Shown in pieces: positions 22,982-32,441 of a stretch of DNA of 64,000 nucleotides. Both the position numbers and the translations under genes were made by a program. The notes beneath the pieces were generated by a model that was not told the DNA's origin, did not search any database, and was given only the letters and a program-made list of their open reading frames with translations. The stretch is from Microcoleus sp. FACHB-672 (lineage in GTDB: Bacteria > Cyanobacteriota > Cyanobacteriia > Cyanobacteriales > Oscillatoriaceae): the NCBI RefSeq assembly GCF_014695725.1, contig NZ_JACJOU010000022.1, forward strand, positions 124,001 to 188,000. Reading direction: 5' to 3'. Numbering within the stretch: position 1 is the stretch's first letter; every line of letters starts with the position of its first letter.

Positions 22982-23719
22982 ATGATAGAAACACTTCAAA
23001 CCCAGCTATATCAACTCCAGCAACTCGCAGATCAACTCGTCTCAACCCAGCTAACCCACCTTAGCTGGATGAGTGTCGGCATCATCTTCATCGCCGGCTT
23101 GCTCACTAGCCTCACGCCCTGTATGCTCTCCATGTTGCCAATTACCATTGGCTACATCGGCGGATACGAAGCCAAAACCCGTATCCAAGCTGCCGCACAA
23201 TCAACTTGGTTTTCCCTCGGACTTGCTACGACGCTTGCCGCTTTGGGAATCCTCGCTGCAGTTGCCGGCCAAGTTTATGGTCAAGTTGGCATTGGCTTAC
23301 CCATTATTGTTAGCATCATCGCTATCATCATGGGGCTAAACTTACTCGAAGCATTACCTCTACAATTACCCTCCTTCGGTGGCATGGAGTGGATTTCCAA
23401 AGATTTACCAGAAGGCGTGAGATCCTATCTAATCGGATTAACTTTTGGTATCGTTGCTTCTCCTTGTAGTACGCCAGTTCTTGCAACCTTACTTGCCTGG
23501 ATTTCCACTACAAAAGATCCAATTTTAGGCAGTGTTTTACTGCTTTTCTACACAGCCGGCTACGTTGCTCCCTTGATAATAGCCGGCACCTTCACCGCGA
23601 GTATTAAAAAACTTCTAGAATTACGCCGATGGTCTGCTTGGATCACACCCGTCAGCGGTGCGTTATTAGTCGGATTTGGGGTATTTTCCTTGCTGTTTCG
23701 TCTGGTGCCGGCAGCCTGA
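22982..23719 (+). CDS. ccdA: Cytochrome c biogenesis protein CcdA
   Basis: CcdA carries reducing power across the membrane to apocytochrome c in System II cytochrome maturation. The protein has six hydrophobic helices and the two redox Cys in SLTPCMLSMLP (first helix) and VASPCSTPVL (fourth helix). I chose the ATG at 22982, giving 245 residues. A GTG at 22937 would add 15 residues that look unlike the family. It is upstream of ccs1 on the same strand, the partner with which it works, separated by a small membrane protein gene. A long Gln/Leu-rich N-terminus (about 30 residues) precedes the first helix. Confidence 0.92.
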   Translation: MIETLQTQLYQLQQLADQLVSTQLTHLSWMSVGIIFIAGLLTSLTPCMLSMLPITIGYIGGYEAKTRIQAAAQSTWFSLGLATTLAALGILAAVAGQVYGQVGIGLPIIVSIIAIIMGLNLLEALPLQLPSFGGMEWISKDLPEGVRSYLIGLTFGIVASPCSTPVLATLLAWISTTKDPILGSVLLLFYTAGYVAPLIIAGTFTASIKKLLELRRWSAWITPVSGALLVGFGVFSLLFRLVPAA

Positions 23720-23840
23720 TGATTTGTTATTTTTCCTTGACAATTCGACGCATTTGTCCTTGACAAGCTAAAAATAATAGACAACTATAAAAAACAAGTT
23801 AATCGAACTTCACGCCAGAGCAATTCACAGACCAAAACTC

Positions 23841-24095
23841 ATGGAATCCGTAAAAGAGTATTTGTCGAGTCTGACTGATAGCGAATTGAGGCCCACTGCA
23901 TTACGCGTGGCTTTAGTAGTGGGTTCGATTTTGTTTAGCATCAATCACGGTTGGGCACTCACACAGGGTCAAATGAGCCGAGATCGTTGGGTAGCGGCTT
24001 CTATGACTTATATCGTTCCCTACATGGTCAATGTCCACGGCCAGTATATCAGTCGCACTCGCCGGCAAAAGCCCGTCACATCGCTCAAAACTTGA
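23841..24095 (+). CDS. Small membrane protein, NrtS-like (nitrate/nitrite transporter)
   Basis: This 84-residue protein has two hydrophobic segments, about residues 20-38 (ALRVALVVGSILFSINHG) and 53-66 (AASMTYIVPYMVN). The pattern of a first helix ending in INHG, a loop with QMSRDRW, and a second helix with TYIVPY matches what I recall of NrtS, a small nitrate/nitrite transporter described in cyanobacteria and other bacteria. The assignment is by pattern only. It lies between ccdA (121 bases upstream) and ccs1 (110 bases downstream), all on one strand. It could be co-transcribed, although no functional link to cytochrome c maturation is obvious. Confidence 0.6.
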   Translation: MESVKEYLSSLTDSELRPTALRVALVVGSILFSINHGWALTQGQMSRDRWVAASMTYIVPYMVNVHGQYISRTRRQKPVTSLKT

Positions 24096-24205
24096 TCGTG
24101 AGTGCGTCAACCCTTGATAAATCTCTGCGAATCGCTCATTGTTAAAGAGTTAAGGCTATAACTTTTCTACAATTAACAATAAGCAAATCGCAACAGAGGT
24201 AGACT

Positions 24206-25618
24206 GTGACGGCAGGACCGACAGATTCATTTTTAACAAAAATATTGCATTGGGGCACACTGCCAACCCGTTTTTTCCGGAAGGAGGTGTTGCCTCTGAT
24301 AGCTGATTTGCGGCTGGCAATTCTATTGTTGTTAGCGATAGCCGCTTTTAGCATCTCCGGCACCGTCATTGAGCAAGGTCAATCTCTGGCGTTTTATCAA
24401 GCCAATTATCCCGAAAATCCCGCCCTGTTTGGCTTCCTAAGTTGGAAAGTGCTGCTCGCTATTGGACTTGACCACGTTTACCGGACTTGGTGGTTTTTGT
24501 CAATCCTGATTTTATTTGGGTCGAGCTTAACCGCCTGCACCTTCACCCGCCAATTTCCCGCCCTAACAGCAGCCCGCCGGTGGAAATTTTACGATTTGCC
24601 TCGTCAGTTTGAAAAATTAGCCCTCAGCGCTCAAATTGACACGGCTGTGGAAATGCGAAATACCGCGTCTCTAAATTCCTTAGAAGAGTTGTTGCAAAGC
24701 CGGCGCTATCGGGTGTTTCGGGAAGGCGAAACGCTTTATGCCCGTAAAGGAATAGTCGGACGTATTGGCCCGATTGTCGTCCACGCCAGTATGCTGATCA
24801 TTCTCGCCGGCTCGATTTTGGGCGCGATGACCGGCTTCATGGCTCAAGAACTCGTTCCCAGCGGCAATAGCTTTCACATCAATAATATTGTCGATGCCGG
24901 CCCGTGGGCAGCGCCGCAAATTCCCAAAGATTGGTCAGTGCGAGTCAATCGCTTCTGGATTAATTACACACCCGATGGCAACATCGACCAATTTTACTCG
25001 GATCTCTCAGTCTTAGACCGGCAGGAACAGGAAGTTGATCGCCAAACGATTCACGTCAACAAACCTTTGCGGTACAAAGGCGTGACAATGTACCAAACCG
25101 ATTGGGGAATTGCCGGCATTCAAGTGCAAGTCAACAAAAGCCCAATCTTGCAATTACCAATGGCTCAACTCGATTCCAAAGGGCAAGGGCGCATCTGGGG
25201 AACCTGGATTCCTACCAAGCCAGATTTTAGTGAAGGCGTATCCCTTTTAGCGCGAGACTTGCAAGGAACACTGCTGATTTACGATGCCAAAGGTCAACTC
25301 AGCACCACACTCCGCGCCGGCATGGCAACAGAAATCAATGGTGTCACCCTGAAAATCGTTCAAGTCATCGGCAGCACCGGCTTGCAAATTAAAGCCGATC
25401 CAGGCATCCCTCTCGTCTACACCGGCTTCGGTTTGCTCATGCTAGGCGTCATGATGAGTTACGTCTCCCACTCCCAAGTTTGGGCGCTGCAAAAAGACGG
25501 TCAACTTTACGTTGGCGGCAGAACCAACCGCGCTCAAGTTGCGTTTGAGCGCGAAGTGGTGGAAGTTTTAGATCGGCTTTCCGCAACCGAGGAAACCCGT
25601 CAAGTTGTTGTAGTTTAA
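24206..25618 (+). CDS. ccs1: Cytochrome c biogenesis protein Ccs1 (ResB family)
   Basis: Ccs1 (CcsB) with CcsA forms the System II heme delivery and ligation complex for c-type cytochromes such as cytochrome f and c6. The 470-residue protein has three N-terminal hydrophobic helices (about 33-53, 88-110, 190-212), a large lumenal domain, and a last helix near residue 410. Family phrases include [18 protein letters not shown] near the start, [53 protein letters not shown], and [20 protein letters not shown]. The start is GTG at 24206. It closes the ccdA-NrtS-like-ccs1 row and is followed by a hairpin shared with the converging queF. Confidence 0.93.
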   Translation: MTAGPTDSFLTKILHWGTLPTRFFRKEVLPLIADLRLAILLLLAIAAFSISGTVIEQGQSLAFYQANYPENPALFGFLSWKVLLAIGLDHVYRTWWFLSILILFGSSLTACTFTRQFPALTAARRWKFYDLPRQFEKLALSAQIDTAVEMRNTASLNSLEELLQSRRYRVFREGETLYARKGIVGRIGPIVVHASMLIILAGSILGAMTGFMAQELVPSGNSFHINNIVDAGPWAAPQIPKDWSVRVNRFWINYTPDGNIDQFYSDLSVLDRQEQEVDRQTIHVNKPLRYKGVTMYQTDWGIAGIQVQVNKSPILQLPMAQLDSKGQGRIWGTWIPTKPDFSEGVSLLARDLQGTLLIYDAKGQLSTTLRAGMATEINGVTLKIVQVIGSTGLQIKADPGIPLVYTGFGLLMLGVMMSYVSHSQVWALQKDGQLYVGGRTNRAQVAFEREVVEVLDRLSATEETRQVVVV

Positions 25619-25631
25619 ACACAAAAAACAG

Positions 25632-25664
25632 AGGAACGCAACAGAAGTTATTTCTGTGCGTTCC
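25632..25664. terminator. Hairpin between convergent ccs1 and queF
   Basis: AGGAACGCAACAGAA and TTCTGTGCGTTCCT form a long stem with a five-base loop and one bulge. It lies between two converging genes and probably ends both transcripts, though only a weak T-tract follows on either side. Confidence 0.65.
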
Positions 25665-25687
25665 TTTGCGTTGAAATTGCTACTTTG

Positions 25688-26131
25688 TTATGCCTCAACC
25701 GGCTTCTGATGATGCACTTCTATAACCGTGTGAACGTTGCCGCGAGGTGAAAAATCTCCCTTAATTGTGACCTCAAGCGGATCACAAGCGGCAACGAAAT
25801 CATCCAAGATTTGATTCACCGATTCTTCGTGAGAGATGTAGCGATCACGGTAGCTGTTAATATACAGCTTGATCGCTTTGAGTTCCACCACAGATTGATC
25901 GGGTACATAAGTGATGTGGATCGTGGCGAAGTCTGGATAGCCAGAAAACGGACATTTGCAGGTAAACTCTGGCAAAGTAATGTTGATGTTGTACCGGCGT
26001 CCCACTCGTGGGTTGGGGAAAACAATCAGGTTTCCCTCGGCAATATTGCGTTCGCCGTACTTCATTTCGGGAGTTTGAGTGCCGGTGCTAGATTCCGGCG
26101 ATAAATCTTGTTGGGTTAGGGAATGGCTCAT
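25688..26131 (-). CDS. queF: NADPH-dependent 7-cyano-7-deazaguanine reductase QueF
   Basis: QueF reduces preQ0 to preQ1 in queuosine tRNA modification. The 147-residue protein is the short, YkvM-type unimodular form. The catalytic Cys lies in FTCKCPFSGYPDFATI, and the QueF signature is present as ELKAIKLYINSYRD. GNVHTVIEVHH at the C-terminus carries the conserved His/Glu pocket residues. It stands alone on the minus strand and converges on ccs1. Confidence 0.95.
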   Translation of the reverse strand: MSHSLTQQDLSPESSTGTQTPEMKYGERNIAEGNLIVFPNPRVGRRYNINITLPEFTCKCPFSGYPDFATIHITYVPDQSVVELKAIKLYINSYRDRYISHEESVNQILDDFVAACDPLEVTIKGDFSPRGNVHTVIEVHHQKPVEA

Positions 26132-26590
26132 ATTGATTTTGAATTTTGGCTGGGCGGATTTTAGATGTAAATTTGACCGTTGTGAACAATCTCTAGCTTA
26201 GCTTTTAGCTTTTAATTAAGGCAATTAAAAATTATTAATTTTCCTGATTATTGCTCATAATTTATAAATCGCCTTTACTCCCTAGTTTCAATTATACAGT
26301 AATTAACAATTGCTTGTTGTCAGCAAAAATATAGAAGCTTTCAGGAACGCTAAGAAAACTTGTTTGATGATCTGAAACTTAAAGCAAATTTAAAAAAATA
26401 TCTGAAGTTAATACCCAATATTACGAATTGTTTGACAATCTTGGCAATAACGGGCCGGCTTTAATAAATTTGACCAGGAGAAACCCATCAACGAAATACC
26501 GAACATTAAAATTAACTGCGCCTCAAGAAATCAGGAATCGACAAAACCGGCTGTGTAGTTCATCCAAACTAAATCTGAAAGGAGTTCACG
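26132..26590. promoter_or_regulatory. AT-rich divergent spacer queF / PEP-CTERM gene
   Basis: These 459 bases are very AT-rich and contain no open frame of note. They must include promoters for queF (left) and the large membrane protein (right). An AAGGAG ribosome site ends it, eight bases before the start at 26591. Confidence 0.5.
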
Positions 26591-29422
26591 ATGAAAGATC
26601 GGCTTAATGCCTTATTCCAAGTCATTTTTTGGCTTTGGAATCTTACCTTTCTGTTGCTGACTTACCTAGGAATACTGCCCTTAATAGGGCCGGCATTGAT
26701 CGAGGCAACCTTCACCGGCTTGATTCCCAGTGAATTCCTTATCACCCTCATTGCCCTAATTGCAGTGCCAACTGCCTGCACAGCCATGGGAGGGTGGCGT
26801 TTTCACAATCAACCCCTACAGCTAATGCGTCTATTTTATGGCGTAGAAGCACCGCTGTTTGCCCTGTGCCTGCTCCGCTTCTTTATTTTGCGCGAACTCA
26901 CCCCTGCCAGCACCTTAATACTTGGCACCTTAGTTGTGTGTGTCGCAGCTTTCCTCCTCGAACTCCTCTATGGCTATGCTGAACGTCATCCAGCACTCGC
27001 TTGGGCGCAACTGATCGCCCACAGCTTGATGCTGATCGTCGGCCTCTATGCCGGCCTTTTGCTGCTATTTTATGCTGTGCCGGCAGCCCCTTTTGTCGTA
27101 TTCGGTGTCTTCGGATTTTTAGGCGAACTTTGGCGAATACTCACTTCAGAACCCCTGCTTTTTTTAAACTACGCCTTTACCGCCTTTCTCCTGGTTCTCC
27201 TGTTTGGCATTACTTGTACCTTATTTCTTGCCATGCCCTCATTATTGGCAAGTTCCTACATTCAATCTGGCTATCGCATTTTACTCACCTTTGCCGGCCA
27301 AAATGGGCGAACCCGCGCTTTTGCCGGCTCTCTAGGCGTCGTCACAGCCTGGATGATCTTATTCATCTCATTTCAACAACAGCCACAAATACAGGCATTT
27401 GAACTACTAGATAAGCCGGCTGCGACTGACAACACGAGAGCAGAACTTGTAGCCAAATCCGATACCATTCGCACCGGCTTACTCAACGCTTACTTGTCTT
27501 CCTACCGCTATCTCAGCACAATCCAAGAAAGTAACCAGATTCGGGTGATGTATGAAAAGACCTTTAATACCCCTCAACCCGTCTCACAATTTTTACAAGA
27601 TAGCTACAATCGGCTGATGTCACCGTTTTTGTACAACGGCTCTCGCCAAGATATCAAAAAAGCTGAAAAACTCTACGCCGATTTTTTTGACAAACCCATT
27701 CAAAAAGGCGAACAAGAAGCAGTTCTTCACGCCTTAAAATCTACCGTCAATCGGGACGAAGCCAAAGCAGGACTTCTGAATATTGGTCAGAAAAAAGTTT
27801 GGCTGCAAACCCAAGAAGTCACCGTAAAACCTCACGGCGATTGGGCAGATGTAGAACTTTACGAAGTCTATAAAAACCAAACGACAGATGTTGAAGAAGT
27901 TCTTTATTACTTCTCACTACCAGAAAGCGCCGTTCTAACCGGCGTCTGGTTGGGTGATACAAATGATCGAGCCAAGCGTTTCCCCTTCACCGTTTCACCT
28001 CGTGGGGCTGCTCAAAAAGTCTATAACCAACAAGTAAACCGCGCTCGGCCTGTCGATCCAGCACTTCTCGAACAAGTGGGGCCACGCCATTACCGGCTGC
28101 GAGCATTTCCAGTTCCCGCACCATTAACAACTTGGGAGCGTAACAACTCAACCCAGCGTCCAACCGAAATGAATTTGTGGCTGACTTATCAAGTGATACG
28201 AGAAGAAAAGGGTTGGCCACTGCCAGTTTTAGGAGAAAAACGGAATATCTTTTGGACGAAAAATACTCAGCGCATCCGCAATGGACAAACGGTTAAAGAT
28301 TTCCAAGATAGCTGGCTAGAAGCTTATTTGCCGGCAGATGGACAGGACAAGCCGGCATCCCATCAAGTTAATTTACCAGATGGCTCCCGCATTACCGCAA
28401 AGCCGTTAGCAGAAAAAGATTACACTTTGCCTCAAGGGAAGCGCTTTGCAGTTGTTGTCGATACTTCGCGCAGTATGGCTGCTCATACTCAGCAGCTAAG
28501 CGAGACATTCAAGTGGTTAAAAGATCGGGGTTTTGCTGATAATAACGCTGCCAATAATGATGCAGATTTATATATAACTGCATCCACAGGTAAGCAACCC
28601 CAGCGCATCGACGATCTGCAAAAATTTGATGTAGGGAAGATGCCGCTTTATGGCACACTCCAACTGAAGGAAATGCTGCGGCAATTTGTACAATTGCGAG
28701 GCGATATTGCCTACGATGGCATTTTAGTTGTGACGGATGAAGGCAGTTATGAACTATCCGATGACAGTAAAGAAGTGCCGGTGATGCCGGCACCGGCATG
28801 GATGGTGCATTTAGGCGCAATGCCACCGGCTTATGATGATGCCACGTTAAAAGCTATTCAAGATAGCGGTGGAGGCGTTGCTACCAACCTGCCAGAAGTC
28901 TTAGAACGAATGGCAACCAAAGCCGCTTTAGGGCCATCTGCGGTGAGTGTGGTGGATGGTTATGCCTGGGTTAGGGAAAAGCCGGTGAGTGAAACCCCTA
29001 AGCCACAACCAGGAAACAAAGCTAAGGCGACACCAGAAAACAAAGCTCAGACGGCTTCAAACACCGGCTTTGAACCCCTAGCCGCGCGGCAGTTAGTTTT
29101 AGGGTTGAGCAAGACGATCAAGGGAAACGAAATTTCTCAACTTGATGCGATTCATGCAATCGCTAAAAACTTCAAGATAGTCACTCCCTACTCGTCGATG
29201 ATTGTATTGGTCAACGATGAGCAACGCAAAGCGCTCAAAGAAGCTGAAGCCGATCTCAACCGTTTTGATCGGCAAGTGGAAGATGGGAATGAGCAGTTGG
29301 AGACACCAAACAATCCTTTAAACGCCAGTGTCCCTGAACCTGGAACAGTTATCGGTTTAGCTGCCGGCACAGTGATGTTGATTGTCGCGCGTCAACGACG
29401 CCGGTTCAAGTCACGGATATAA
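26591..29422 (+). CDS. PEP-CTERM family integral membrane protein with VIT and VWA domains
   Basis: This 943-residue protein has about eight N-terminal hydrophobic helices (residues 1-270). A VIT-like domain follows (about 395-540, with VTVKPHGDWADVELYEVYKNQT), then a von Willebrand A domain (about 620-790) whose metal-binding DTSRSM starts at Asp 624. The C-terminus has a PEP-CTERM sorting signal: VPEPGT near residue 914, a short hydrophobic helix and a basic tail (RQRRRFKSR). The architecture agrees with the family described as TIGR02921, PEP-CTERM family integral membrane protein. PEP-CTERM tails are recognised by exosortases; none is in this window. The start has a strong AAGGAG site. Confidence 0.9.
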   Translation: MKDRLNALFQVIFWLWNLTFLLLTYLGILPLIGPALIEATFTGLIPSEFLITLIALIAVPTACTAMGGWRFHNQPLQLMRLFYGVEAPLFALCLLRFFILRELTPASTLILGTLVVCVAAFLLELLYGYAERHPALAWAQLIAHSLMLIVGLYAGLLLLFYAVPAAPFVVFGVFGFLGELWRILTSEPLLFLNYAFTAFLLVLLFGITCTLFLAMPSLLASSYIQSGYRILLTFAGQNGRTRAFAGSLGVVTAWMILFISFQQQPQIQAFELLDKPAATDNTRAELVAKSDTIRTGLLNAYLSSYRYLSTIQESNQIRVMYEKTFNTPQPVSQFLQDSYNRLMSPFLYNGSRQDIKKAEKLYADFFDKPIQKGEQEAVLHALKSTVNRDEAKAGLLNIGQKKVWLQTQEVTVKPHGDWADVELYEVYKNQTTDVEEVLYYFSLPESAVLTGVWLGDTNDRAKRFPFTVSPRGAAQKVYNQQVNRARPVDPALLEQVGPRHYRLRAFPVPAPLTTWERNNSTQRPTEMNLWLTYQVIREEKGWPLPVLGEKRNIFWTKNTQRIRNGQTVKDFQDSWLEAYLPADGQDKPASHQVNLPDGSRITAKPLAEKDYTLPQGKRFAVVVDTSRSMAAHTQQLSETFKWLKDRGFADNNAANNDADLYITASTGKQPQRIDDLQKFDVGKMPLYGTLQLKEMLRQFVQLRGDIAYDGILVVTDEGSYELSDDSKEVPVMPAPAWMVHLGAMPPAYDDATLKAIQDSGGGVATNLPEVLERMATKAALGPSAVSVVDGYAWVREKPVSETPKPQPGNKAKATPENKAQTASNTGFEPLAARQLVLGLSKTIKGNEISQLDAIHAIAKNFKIVTPYSSMIVLVNDEQRKALKEAEADLNRFDRQVEDGNEQLETPNNPLNASVPEPGTVIGLAAGTVMLIVARQRRRFKSRI

Positions 29423-29480
29423 GTCCGTGAACTTCCCCCTCCTGTAACGAGGTGGAAGCTGAATAAATTTTTGTTTTTGT

Positions 29481-29511
29481 AAGGGGGAAGCAAGGTTCCC
29501 CCTTTCTTATT
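29481..29511 (+). terminator. Terminator after the PEP-CTERM gene
   Basis: AAGGGGGAA and TTCCCCCTT enclose a GCAAGG loop and are followed by TCTTATT. An imperfect hairpin (CTTCCCCCTC...GAGGTGGAAG) lies just upstream at about 29431-29459. Confidence 0.8.
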
Positions 29512-29710
29512 CCTTGCACAGAAGGGACCAGGGGAACACTCAGTTAGTTTTGCATTCAAGCCCAAGCCACTATATCTTAGAGATTTGTAGCGAATTGCTT
29601 GACGAATTGCGGTTCGGCTTGTTCTAATCTGAGTCATAGTTTTATAGACCGACTCTGCGTAAAAGCACTTCTGCTCAACTTCAGATGTTCCATTAAATTC
29701 TTAATCGTTT

Positions 29711-30286
29711 ATGCGAAATGCAACCGCCTCTGGCAACTCGATGCCAACCGAACCCCAATCCTACTCTCCTTCTGTCCCCATTACCATCTACCGACAAATG
29801 GCAGCAGAGTTGGAAGCAACCAAGGCTCAGATGGACTCTGTCAACGCTCACAACCAGCACTTGCTCCAAGAAAATCAGCAGTTGCGTCTAGAAATTGACA
29901 AAGTTGTTCAATCAACCTATCGCTTGCAACAGGTTGTCCACTCATTCCAGGCTTACACGCCAACGGTTGCACCGCGCACTGCCGGTAACTCGACATTTGG
30001 GATGCAGCCTCCTTACCCAAGCCAGAGTTCTCATGGGGTTCCTTCTGCCGGCGCTGAGAGTGTGATGAACAACCCATTCCCGGTATTTGATCCGGATGCT
30101 GCGAACTCAGCCTTTGCACAGCCTTTGTTTACAGAACAACAAGAAGTTCGCCCTCGTCGCGGCCCGAAACCAAGACGTTCTTCTGATATGGGTGGAGTGT
30201 GGTTGGCTGTTACGATTTTTTTAATTGTGGTCGCTGCGTTTGGTGCCGGCTACTGGATTGTGCGTCCAATGTTGCTTAAGCGCTAG
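29711..30286 (+). CDS. Coiled-coil protein with C-terminal membrane anchor
   Basis: I do not know its function. Residues about 24-75 form a predicted coiled coil (MAAELEATKAQMDSVNAHNQ followed by LLQENQQLRLEIDK). A Pro/Ser/Ala-rich linker follows (about 80-140), then a basic stretch RRGPKPRRSSD. A single hydrophobic helix (about 167-187, WLAVTIFLIVVAAFGAGYW) ends near the C-terminus with a Lys-Arg tail. This is the layout of a tail-anchored protein. An alternative ATG lies 30 bases inside. It is monocistronic and is followed by an inverted repeat. Confidence 0.8.
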   Translation: MRNATASGNSMPTEPQSYSPSVPITIYRQMAAELEATKAQMDSVNAHNQHLLQENQQLRLEIDKVVQSTYRLQQVVHSFQAYTPTVAPRTAGNSTFGMQPPYPSQSSHGVPSAGAESVMNNPFPVFDPDAANSAFAQPLFTEQQEVRPRRGPKPRRSSDMGGVWLAVTIFLIVVAAFGAGYWIVRPMLLKR

Positions 30287-30299
30287 CCTCAATGTGCGA

Positions 30300-30348
30300 G
30301 TGAGAAGTCACAAGTTTCTTAAATTTTTAAGCACTTTTCACTTCTCAC
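30300..30348 (+). terminator. Inverted repeat after the coiled-coil gene
   Basis: GTGAGAAGT (30300-30308) is exactly inverted as ACTTCTCAC (30340-30348), with a nested CTTAAATTTTTAAG hairpin between them. It sits 14 bases after the stop codon, so it may terminate that transcript, though no clean T-run follows. Confidence 0.5.
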
Positions 30349-30667
30349 TTTGCGAATTTTTCTGCGTCAAAAGTTCATAAGTTGGGTTGAGGGACGAACC
30401 CTTTGCTTCACTTCGCCAAACATAGATTTTTACTCATTTTTGTTTAATTAATAAAACAATTAAATTTAAATAAAATGCTCAACTGATTTCACCCATCAAC
30501 AAATTAATAAAAGCTCAAATATCTGAAACTTTCTGATAGCGTTCTCAGCACCGAATCCGAGCTAAGCACCCTCAATCAAAATACAAACAATCTCCCAGGC
30601 GAACACAGAGTTTTGAAAAAGCTCAACAACCCTTATCTTCTAATCTCAGCCATTCCTAAAAAAAGCA
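30349..30667. other. AT-rich spacer without a gene
   Basis: I see no gene in these 319 bases. There is a short AGTTGGGTTGAGGG string (about 30380) resembling the dispersed GTTGGGTT repeats that also form the speD terminator. Confidence 0.4.
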
Positions 30668-30705
30668 GAAAAAAGTTGGGTTCAGCTATGCGCCAAACCC
30701 AACTT
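30668..30705 (-). terminator. Terminator of speD
   Basis: Read on the minus strand, AAGTTGGGTT and AACCCAACTT form a ten-pair stem followed by TTTTTTCTG. It lies 50 bases past the speD stop. Confidence 0.85.
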
Positions 30706-30755
30706 CTTATCAGATATCAAGCTCAAAGGGTTATATTAACCTTGCGCCTCATCCT

Positions 30756-31175
30756 CTAATTAATTACACCGGCTTTAAGAGGAAGGGTCGAATAAGTTTC
30801 GGAACAAACAGGCTCTTCCATACCCATCTCTGGATAAAAGCCACGCGGGGTCTCTCGCATTGTTACCTGCTCAGCTTGAAGAGCGTCTTTGAGCACCTGC
30901 ATCGCCAGTTTAGGCTCTCCTGCCCCACAGAAGAATAAATCAGCAGCAAAATATCCATATTCTGGCCAAGTATGGATGGCGATATGAGATTCAGCCAACG
31001 TGGCTGTTGCCGTGACACCGTGTGGACTGAACTGGTGAACACACATATCAATGAGAGTAGCGCCTCCAGCTGAAATCGCATCTATTAGGGCGCGGCGGAT
31101 GCGTTCAGGATCGTTGAGAAGCTCTGCAGGGCACTGCCAAGCATCAACAACCAGATGGGTTCCCATTTGTTTCAT
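30756..31175 (-). CDS. speD: S-adenosylmethionine decarboxylase proenzyme
   Basis: SpeD decarboxylates SAM to supply aminopropyl groups for spermidine synthesis. It is made as a proenzyme that cleaves itself before Ser 63, converting that Ser into the pyruvoyl cofactor. The motif AESHIAIHTWPE carries Ser 63 and His 68, and Cys 83 lies in FFCGAGEP. These numbers coincide with the catalytic residues of the short bacterial class 1B enzyme. The 139-residue length is somewhat longer than the 120-130 typical of the class, through a C-terminal tail. A second ATG at residue 4 is an equally possible start. Stands alone with its own terminator. Confidence 0.95.
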   Translation of the reverse strand: MKQMGTHLVVDAWQCPAELLNDPERIRRALIDAISAGGATLIDMCVHQFSPHGVTATATLAESHIAIHTWPEYGYFAADLFFCGAGEPKLAMQVLKDALQAEQVTMRETPRGFYPEMGMEEPVCSETYSTLPLKAGVIN

Positions 31176-31332
31176 TCTATCTGTAACACTCCACCCAAGT
31201 ACATCGCAAACCTTTTAATCATAGCAGAATTTTAAATACTGCTCAAGGCGAAACTTAACTTTACAAACTCCATCCGCGATTAAGTTCATATAAAATTTTA
31301 ATTTCTCCTGCGACAGCGCAAAAGTTGTGTTA

Positions 31333-31363
31333 AAAAAGGCGACCGTTAAGAAAACAATCGCCC
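31333..31363 (-). terminator. Terminator of the pentapeptide-repeat gene
   Basis: On the minus strand GGCGATTG and CGGTCGCC pair around a TTTTCTTAA loop and are followed by TTTTTTAA, about 25 bases past the stop codon. Confidence 0.7.
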
Positions 31364-31388
31364 TGACTTCTAACAGCAATCAGCCGGT

Positions 31389-32441
31389 CTAACTGTGAGT
31401 GGCTCCGTTCGGTAAGATTGCTCCACCAAGAATGGCCTCATGCAAGCAAGCACCACTCAGGTTTGCTCCTATCAAATTAGTTCCAGTCAGATTCGCCTGA
31501 GTTAAGTTAGCACCGCTGAGATAGGTTAGCAGCAAGCCGGCTCCACAAAGATTTGCCCGACTCAGGTTGGCATCCCGCAAGTCTGCTTCCAGTAGATTCG
31601 CGCCCGATAAATTCGCGCCTGAGAGATTGGCTAAACGCAAATCGGCTCGCGTCATTTCTGCACCACTGAGGTTTGTCCCACTTAGCAACAGTCCGCTCAG
31701 ATTTGATCCAGTCAAGTTGCAACCGCGCAAGTCTACACCCCTGAGATTGGCTCCATTAAGATTCGCCATACTGAGATCGGCCCCGCTGAGATTAGCTCCA
31801 CTCAGGTTCGCCCCACTTAAGTCAGCCTGCCGCAGATCCGCCTCAGTCAAATTTACCTGAGTGAGATTGGCACCCTTCAAATTGGCGCGACTCAAATAAG
31901 CCCGAATCATACTCGCTCTACTCAAGTTAGCCTCTGTCAAGTTAGCTTCACTGAACACAGCCCGATTTAGGTTTGCCCGACTGCCATTAACTCCAATTAA
32001 AATCGCTCGGCTTAAAGCGGCTGAAATCCAAACACTCTCGGTTAGGTTCGCTCCACTTAAATCCGCACCGACAAAGCTGGCACCTGTGAGAATGCTGTGG
32101 CTCAGGTCTGTTTTGTGCATGATAGCCCCACTCAGGCTAGACCCACTCAAGTCAGCTTGGATCATAATTGCCCCGCTCAGAATAGACCGGCACAGATTGG
32201 TTTCAATCATTTTTGCTTGAGACAGAATAGCCCCACTCAGATCAGCCTCGCTCAAGTTGGTGCCGACAAGTGTAGCCATTGTTAAGTTAGCAGCTTTGAG
32301 ATTGGCTCCTTTAAGATTGGTTCGATTCAAATTAACCGCTCTGAAGTTGGCTCGCTGCAACTGCGCTCCTCGAAAATCTCGTTCTCCTTGTGCGTGGCGA
32401 CTTAAAAGTTCATGAGCACTCACAAGTTCATTAGTATTCAT
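31389..32441 (-). CDS. Pentapeptide-repeat protein, cytoplasmic
   Basis: Almost the whole 350-residue chain after residue 20 is made of A(D/N)LxX-type pentapeptides, roughly 60 of them (for example ANLSGANLSGADLSMANLNG). Such repeats fold into a right-handed quadrilateral beta-helix. There is no signal peptide; the first 20 residues (MNTNELVSAHELLSRHAQGE) look helical and could be a cap. Pentapeptide proteins are very numerous in cyanobacteria, and the role of most is unknown; a few related proteins mimic DNA and protect gyrase. No partner gene is adjacent. Confidence 0.9.
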   Translation of the reverse strand: MNTNELVSAHELLSRHAQGERDFRGAQLQRANFRAVNLNRTNLKGANLKAANLTMATLVGTNLSEADLSGAILSQAKMIETNLCRSILSGAIMIQADLSGSSLSGAIMHKTDLSHSILTGASFVGADLSGANLTESVWISAALSRAILIGVNGSRANLNRAVFSEANLTEANLSRASMIRAYLSRANLKGANLTQVNLTEADLRQADLSGANLSGANLSGADLSMANLNGANLRGVDLRGCNLTGSNLSGLLLSGTNLSGAEMTRADLRLANLSGANLSGANLLEADLRDANLSRANLCGAGLLLTYLSGANLTQANLTGTNLIGANLSGACLHEAILGGAILPNGATHS

